Below, piece after piece: positions 5,092 to 8,710 of a DNA stretch of 8,710 nt (position 1 is its first letter; every line of letters begins with the position of its first letter). This DNA is from Candidatus Magasanikiibacteriota bacterium. Lineage in GTDB: Bacteria; Patescibacteriota; Patescibacteriia; Magasanikbacterales; GWA2-37-8. The notes beneath the pieces are model-generated. The model did no database searches. It was not told the DNA's origin and worked only from the letters and a program-made list of their open reading frames with translations. Location of the stretch: the NCBI GenBank assembly GCA_903858555.1, contig CAIOJG010000113.1, forward strand, positions 1 to 8,710. The letters run 5' to 3'. The translations under genes were made by a program, and so were the position numbers.

Positions 5092-5916
5092 TCAGCAACT
5101 TCGCCGCCTCTTTCTCCCGAGAAGATCACGCGAAAGACCGGCGCTGAATTCTCGCAGGAAATCGCCGAACCACGGTTGGGCAACTATCGCCTGAACTCTA
5201 GGATCAGACATGGTCAGCCTCTCGTCAACCTTCGGTGGCGGGGGTTCGTCTTGCACCACAGGCTTGGTCGCTGCCGGCACGGCTGTCTCCCGCTGGTCTC
5301 CCATGTGCGCAAACTTGAGCCGGTTGAGCTCTTCTTGCAGCAGGTAGTAACCGCGGGCAGTTTTGACAAACAGGTAATTCCTGCTTGCCAGCTGTTCGCA
5401 GACCGCGAAGAATTCTTCCAGCGTGTGAATGAGTTTGAGGTTGGCAGACACCTCCTGAAACGCCGCTTCAACAGCAGCATCTCCGAGGACGACTTCCTTC
5501 TTTTTCAGCTCCATCACTACTATGAAAACTTCTTCGCGCAGACTGCGCAGATATCGCTTTTCTTCCGATGTGGGCGGTGGCAAAACCTGCGGAGGTGGAT
5601 GCTCCGGCGAAGGAACGGCCTTTTCCTCAGGAACAACTTCTGGCGTGTCTTTGACGACAACCTCGATGTTTTGGACGACAACGTACGACGTTGCACGACC
5701 AATTTTTTCACCACTACCACCAGGCACATCTTGCAAGTGACCACCACTCAAAAGGGCGGCAATCCAAGGTTTGCCGGCGGTTACCGCCACAATTCCCAGA
5801 GACTCCAGCGAATCTGCACTGACGCGCTTCAGTCCCTGATTGTGGATTTCTTCCAACACCTGTTGGATCGGAGAAAGCTTCGTTACAACAAACTTGATCT
5901 CTTTGCCTTTCTTCAT
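5092..5916 (-). CDS. Unrecognised 274-aa protein, three segments joined by Pro-rich linkers
   Basis: I do not recognise this family. Three segments are visible. Residues 1-90 are mixed alpha/beta, with a Gly-rich stretch around 57-73. Residues ~118-203 are helix-rich and include LEEFFAVCEQLASRNYLFV and GYYLLQEELNRL, which could be a winged-helix-like fold. A short C-terminal segment (~231-274) contains QPWFGDFLREFSAGL and ends in basic GRKRRRSC. Linkers at ~91-117 and ~213-230 are rich in Pro, Val and Glu (PPPQVLPPP, EPPPPK) and are probably flexible spacers. No signal peptide or membrane helix is present, so it is likely cytoplasmic. The start is firm: AGAGG (5924-5928) lies 7 bases before the ATG. 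Codons are G+C-rich. It is a one-gene unit with a promoter containing a G9 run and with terminator E4. Confidence 0.72.
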   Translation of the reverse strand: MKKGKEIKFVVTKLSPIQQVLEEIHNQGLKRVSADSLESLGIVAVTAGKPWIAALLSGGHLQDVPGGSGEKIGRATSYVVVQNIEVVVKDTPEVVPEEKAVPSPEHPPPQVLPPPTSEEKRYLRSLREEVFIVVMELKKKEVVLGDAAVEAAFQEVSANLKLIHTLEEFFAVCEQLASRNYLFVKTARGYYLLQEELNRLKFAHMGDQRETAVPAATKPVVQDEPPPPKVDERLTMSDPRVQAIVAQPWFGDFLREFSAGLSRDLLGRKRRRSC

Positions 5917-5959
5917 TGGAACACCTCTGAAAAGAGCTACGAGATTGCAGCATATGAAT

Positions 5960-5987
5960 CGTATACGAAAAAATGGGGGGGGGTCAA
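5960..5987 (-). promoter_or_regulatory. Promoter of the 274-aa gene with a G9 homopolymer spacer
   Basis: TTGACC (minus strand, 5982-5987), a 16-bp spacer and TATACG (5960-5965) form the promoter. The run of nine G (5975-5983, plus strand) starts at the inner edge of the -35 box and fills half the spacer. The gain of one G would give 17 bp. Leader length to the ATG is about 37 nt. Confidence 0.55.
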
Positions 5988-6035
5988 ATGTGATTTGTTG
6001 ATAAGTAAATAAAAAAACGAATTAACCAATACGAT

Positions 6036-6064
6036 TGACAAAACCAAACAAATTTGGTATCTTA
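6036..6064 (+). promoter_or_regulatory. Promoter of the 216-aa gene
   Basis: A consensus TTGACA (6036-6041), 17 bp and TATCTT (6059-6064) predict a start near 6071. That leaves a leader of about 160 nt before the gene. Confidence 0.65.
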
Positions 6065-6106
6065 AAAAGTCTTTTAATTTAAGACGAATTTTGTTCTTTC
6101 AAAAAG

Positions 6107-6209
6107 TTATGAGGGTAAATAATTGCCTAAGTAGTGTTGGGTTATTATTCCCCCTCGTAACATCAATTCAGATGAGCAACACCGATGAGGGGTACACCAC
6201 TTTGGTGTA
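6107..6209 (+). promoter_or_regulatory. Structured 5' leader, candidate cis-acting RNA
   Basis: Stem A is a 10-bp helix, GTTATGAGGG (6107-6116) with CCCTCGTAAC (6152-6161), one G-U. Its loop holds GTGTTG (6134-6139), which can pair with CAACAC (6177-6182) beyond the stem, forming a pseudoknot. CCCCTC (6151-6156) can instead pair with GAGGGG (6187-6192), which would break stem A. A last hairpin, TACACC (6193-6198) with GGTGTA (6204-6209), stands 11 bases before the Shine-Dalgarno. It matches no riboswitch class I know. Confidence 0.5.
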
Positions 6210-6220
6210 GGTAGATGCTC

Positions 6221-6224
6221 GGAG
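6221..6224 (+). promoter_or_regulatory. Shine-Dalgarno that decides the 216-aa start
   Basis: GGAG lies 8 bases before the ATG at 6233. The earlier in-frame ATG at 6215 has no properly spaced Shine-Dalgarno and would place this GGAG inside the gene, so 6233 is preferred. Confidence 0.65.
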
Positions 6225-6232
6225 ACAACATC

Positions 6233-6883
6233 ATGTTTCAGATTGGCACCAAAGCGCAGTTTTTGAAACTGCTTGGCATTCCGTACGGTTACATCCACGT
6301 GGTCGAAGGCGCCCCGCCTTTTCCGGTGTTCTCACTGGATCAGGCTCGCGACGCACTGGCCGAATTCACGGAGCAAAAGCTCTGCACGGAAGCGGAGGCG
6401 CAAGCCCTCTTCTTGAAGGTGACGGAGGCTGGCCTGTGTCAGAATTTCGCCGACATCATCAAGAAGACGCTCGAGGCGGATCTCGGCACGGAGTTCGTCC
6501 CGAGCTTCAACTTCGTCCTGTGCGACGATTACGGCTATCCGTTGCCGCATGGCGAGATCCGGGAGCTCAACGGCAAACCCAAGTCCGCCACCTTCTACAA
6601 CTTGGAAAGCGCTTTCGGCGGTCTCAACAACGCCGTCGCTGAAGGCAACTTCCAGGGCGACGAAGCGGCTCACGTCTTCCAGCAGATGGCCAAGGCCAAC
6701 CTGTCGCTTGACGAAGCGGACCAAAAAGAGCGCTACGAGAAGTTGCCGGAAGATGTGCGCGCTGCGGACCAGGAGAAGCGGAAGCAACGTGGCGTTGGCG
6801 CTGATCAAACGGCCGAGGTGCCGGAGTTCCTGCGGCAGCTTGTCCGTCGGAGCCAGATTGTGTTCATCGATCTGACGAACTGA
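6233..6883 (+). CDS. Unrecognised 216-aa protein
   Basis: I do not recognise this family. The product is soluble, with no signal peptide or membrane helix. Residues ~1-25 (FLKLLGIPYGYIHVVEG) may be a small strand-helix unit. Residues ~34-85 are helical (LDQARDALAEFTEQKL, EAEAQALFLKVTEAGL). Residues ~87-127 are more beta-like and contain FNFVLCDDYGYPLPHGEI. Residues ~134-188 are highly charged and coiled-coil-prone, and the tail ends in VRRSQIVFIDLTN. Codon use is extreme for this window: of the 20 codons from 6479 to 6538, 17 end in G or C. It has its own consensus promoter, a long folded leader and two hairpins downstream, so expression is probably controlled at the RNA level. An in-frame ATG at 6215 is the alternative start. 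Confidence 0.72.
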   Translation: MFQIGTKAQFLKLLGIPYGYIHVVEGAPPFPVFSLDQARDALAEFTEQKLCTEAEAQALFLKVTEAGLCQNFADIIKKTLEADLGTEFVPSFNFVLCDDYGYPLPHGEIRELNGKPKSATFYNLESAFGGLNNAVAEGNFQGDEAAHVFQQMAKANLSLDEADQKERYEKLPEDVRAADQEKRKQRGVGADQTAEVPEFLRQLVRRSQIVFIDLTN

Positions 6884-6916
6884 GTCACCGCTCACGCGAC
6901 GACCACCAGAGCCATA

Positions 6917-6948
6917 ATCCCACTCGCCAAAAAAGCGGGCAGTGGGAT
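6917..6948 (+). repeat. Hairpin after the 216-aa gene
   Basis: ATCCCACT (6917-6924) pairs with AGTGGGAT (6941-6948), extended by GCC (6926-6928) with GGC (6938-6940) past a one-base bulge. There is no T-run. It shares the octamer CACTCGCC with the next hairpin (6921-6928 and 6965-6972). Confidence 0.6.
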
Positions 6949-6960
6949 GGAGGAAATAAA

Positions 6961-7021
6961 ATATCACTCGCCTCGTAATTTGAAAATATACTTTAATATT
7001 TTCAGATTATGCGAGTGATAT
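6961..7021. repeat. Long near-perfect hairpin (element E5)
   Basis: An 11-bp outer stem, ATATCACTCGC (6961-6971) with GCGAGTGATAT (7011-7021), continues through GTAAT/ATTAT (6975-6979 with 7006-7010) and TGAAAATAT/ATATTTTCA (6981-6989 with 6996-7004). On the minus strand a short T-rich stretch follows. It lies between the convergent 216-aa gene and secA, 16 bases from the conventional terminator. Confidence 0.75.
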
Positions 7022-7036
7022 AAACGCTTTTAAAAT

Positions 7037-7068
7037 AAAACACACCAAATTAATTTTGGTGTGTTTTT
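7037..7068. terminator. Bidirectional terminator after secA
   Basis: A 13-bp perfect stem, AAAACACACCAAA (7037-7049) with TTTGGTGTGTTTT (7055-7067), has T-runs on both strands. It starts 5 bases after the secA stop and also blocks read-through from the 216-aa gene. Confidence 0.9.
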
Positions 7069-7072
7069 AAAT

Positions 7073-8710
7073 TTATCCATTTCCATGACACTTCTTATAC
7101 TTCTTCCCACTCCCACACGGACATAAATCATTACGTCCGACTTTATCACCCATTTCATTTTTTATTTTCCCCGGATCAGCGATTTTTTCTTCTTTGTCCG
7201 AGCCGCTGTAAACCAAATTCTTTTTATTCATCATGTTTTCCGCCATGTGAATTCCAACACTGATTTTGAAAATGTTATAAACCACTTCATGTTGCATCGC
7301 GGCCAACAATTCGTTGAACATGCGATAGGTTTCTTTTTTGTATTCCACGAGCGGATCACGCTGACCGTAGCCACGCAGACCAATACCGGTACGCAAATAA
7401 TCGATAGACACCAAATGATCAATCCACAAACTATCCATCGCGCGCAACAAAATTTGTTTTTCGGCTTCGAGTTGGATTGATGTTTCCCCAATCGCCTCCA
7501 CCAACATTTTCTGATATTTTTCTTTCGCCAAGTTGGTCAAAAATTCGATGATGTGAGTACGCTCTTCCACTGCTTCCAATTTTCCTTCACCATGCTCTCC
7601 GAGTCCAAGTAATTTTTCTTTTTCTTCCGGACGTAAAGGATAAATAGTGGAAACCGCTTTTTCTATTTCCTCAAGATCCCACTGACTTTTATCTTCGGCA
7701 TTGGTATGAAAAGATACGAGCTGTTCGATCTCCGCTTCAATCATATCCAAGATTAAAGTCTGCAAAGATTTTTCACCTTCACCAAGCTGATCATTTTTTT
7801 GTTTTTCAAAATTTTCTAAAACTTGTTTACGTTTTCCGTACACTACCTCACGATGACGATTTAAAACATCATCATATTCCAAAAGATTTTTACGAGAATC
7901 AAAATGGAAACCTTCCACTTTTTTCTGAGCGGATTCGATAATCTTGGTAATTGAACGTTGCTCTATCGGCATATCATCAGGCACGCGCAAAGTTTCCATC
8001 ACAGAGCGAATACGGTCACCCGCAAAAATACGCATCAAATCATCTTGAGTAGAAAGATAAAATTGAGTCGCCCCCGGATCACCCTGACGAGCCGCGCGAC
8101 CACGTAGCTGATTGTCGATACGGCGACTCTCATGACGCTCGGTACCGATAACAAATAGACCGCCAGCCTCACGCACTTTTTGCGCTTCGTCTTTGTCCGG
8201 TGGATTACCACCTAAAATAATATCCACCCCACGACCAGCCATGTTGGTGGCAATAGTCACCGCGCCGGCGCGTCCAGCTTGAGCGATGATTTCGCCTTCA
8301 CGTTCATGATTTTTTGCGTTTAAAATTTCGTGCTTTATGCCTTCACGTTCCAAATACAAACCCAGTTGTTCATTTTTTTCTACCGAAATAGTACCGATCA
8401 AAACCGGTTGGCCTTTAGCTTGCAATTCTTTGACCGTGACAGCAATCGCCTGATATTTTGCTTCTTCAGTTTTATAAATTCTATCCGGATGATCAAAACG
8501 CAAATTATTTTTATTAGTTGGGATCACCACTACTTCGAGTTTATAAATTTTACTAAATTCTTCCGCTTCGGTAACAGCCGTACCGGTCATACCGGAAAGT
8601 TTTTCGTACAGACGGAAATAATTTTGGAAAGTAATCGTAGCCATCGTGCGACTCTCGCGTTGAATCGCTACTTTTTCTTGCGCCTCTATAGCTTGGTGCA
8701 AACCTTCACT
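7073..8710 (-). CDS. secA: Protein translocase subunit SecA, partial (N-terminus beyond right edge)
   Basis: SecA is the ATPase motor that drives proteins through SecYEG at the inner membrane. The last 545 codons are present and the frame is open to 8710. Numbering from the right edge, the conserved SGMTGTA loop opening the second nucleotide-binding domain is at ~39-45. Helicase motif V, TIATNMAGRGVDI, is at ~152-164. Motif VI, RIDNQLRGRAARQGD, is at ~197-211. The helical scaffold and wing follow (LLEYDDVLNRHREVVYGKRK). The C-terminal SEC-C zinc site is C530-x-C532-x8-C541-H542 (LCPCGSGKKYKKCHG), which binds SecB, ribosome or lipid in well-studied species. Motif VI has Ala where Gly is usual (GR-S/A-G-RQGD). 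Codons are A/T-ending (of 20 counted from RHREVVYGKR onward, 3 end in G or C). Confidence 0.97.
   Translation of the reverse strand, partial: SEGLHQAIEAQEKVAIQRESRTMATITFQNYFRLYEKLSGMTGTAVTEAEEFSKIYKLEVVVIPTNKNNLRFDHPDRIYKTEEAKYQAIAVTVKELQAKGQPVLIGTISVEKNEQLGLYLEREGIKHEILNAKNHEREGEIIAQAGRAGAVTIATNMAGRGVDIILGGNPPDKDEAQKVREAGGLFVIGTERHESRRIDNQLRGRAARQGDPGATQFYLSTQDDLMRIFAGDRIRSVMETLRVPDDMPIEQRSITKIIESAQKKVEGFHFDSRKNLLEYDDVLNRHREVVYGKRKQVLENFEKQKNDQLGEGEKSLQTLILDMIEAEIEQLVSFHTNAEDKSQWDLEEIEKAVSTIYPLRPEEKEKLLGLGEHGEGKLEAVEERTHIIEFLTNLAKEKYQKMLVEAIGETSIQLEAEKQILLRAMDSLWIDHLVSIDYLRTGIGLRGYGQRDPLVEYKKETYRMFNELLAAMQHEVVYNIFKISVGIHMAENMMNKKNLVYSGSDKEEKIADPGKIKNEMGDKVGRNDLCPCGSGKKYKKCHGNG

Noticed and set aside
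4983..5183. Possible frameshifted extension of the 274-aa protein in the -1 frame
   Set aside because: The frame continues Pro/Gly-rich to 4983 but runs into terminator hairpin E4; no slippery heptamer was seen near 5092 and the basic tail ends naturally.
5065..6012. Open frame of 315 codons on the plus strand, antisense to the 274-aa gene
   Set aside because: It is longer than the minus-strand gene but has no Shine-Dalgarno or promoter, an Arg/Cys/His-heavy composition typical of a reverse-frame shadow, and runs through the promoter of the 274-aa gene.
6215..6232. ATG at 6215 as start of the 216-aa protein
   Set aside because: Only AGG-like bases directly abut it; the properly spaced GGAG serves the ATG at 6233.
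6332..6967. Open frame of 211 codons on the minus strand, antisense to the 216-aa gene
   Set aside because: It would start inside the downstream hairpin region with no initiation signal; open antisense frames are expected opposite G+C-rich genes.
1..8710. CRISPR arrays, tRNA/rRNA genes, transposases, long direct repeats
   Set aside because: Scanned by eye on both strands; no regularly spaced repeats, no cloverleaf with a TTC-containing arm and CCA, and no transposase-like protein were seen.

Overview
The window looks like chromosome from an A+T-rich bacterium. The single-copy protein secA sits at the right end, intergenic DNA is short and A/T-rich, and promoters are of sigma-70 type. The mix of many small orphan proteins, one-gene transcription units and weak Shine-Dalgarno use in the A+T-rich genes fits Patescibacteria (CPR), but that placement is an inference from style, not from a marker tree.

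Layout. 1-890 (minus): a Nudix hydrolase followed by a HAD-family hydrolase that runs off the left edge, arranged as a two-gene operon. 951-2070 (minus): two unrecognised small proteins (82 and 136 aa), each with its own promoter, Shine-Dalgarno and a near-identical long hairpin terminator. 2080-2406 (minus): a four-helix SMR/EamA-like membrane protein. 2592-3407 (minus) and 3562-3786 (plus): a uridine phosphorylase and a small Cys-rich protein, transcribed divergently from a palindromic promoter region. 3922-4848 (minus): a 308-aa protein whose last ~75 residues look like the end of a serine beta-lactamase-fold enzyme. 5092-5916 (minus) and 6233-6883 (plus): two unrecognised proteins transcribed divergently. 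The first has a G9 run inside its promoter; the second has a ~160-nt structured leader. 7073-8710 (minus): the C-terminal two thirds of SecA.

Two gene populations are interleaved. HAD, Nudix, SMR, the 308-aa gene and SecA use A/T-ending codons, and those with a visible start lack a Shine-Dalgarno. The other six genes (82 aa, 136 aa, uridine phosphorylase, 74 aa, 274 aa, 216 aa) use mostly G/C-ending codons. Each is a stand-alone unit with its own promoter, and five of six have a clear Shine-Dalgarno. Each is followed by a 50-60 nt hairpin with a G+C-rich base and A+T-rich tip. Their promoters match those of the A+T-rich genes (TTGACT / TAGTAT-like boxes). This cassette-like organisation is the main unexplained signal. 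No tRNA, rRNA, CRISPR array, transposase or integrase was found.
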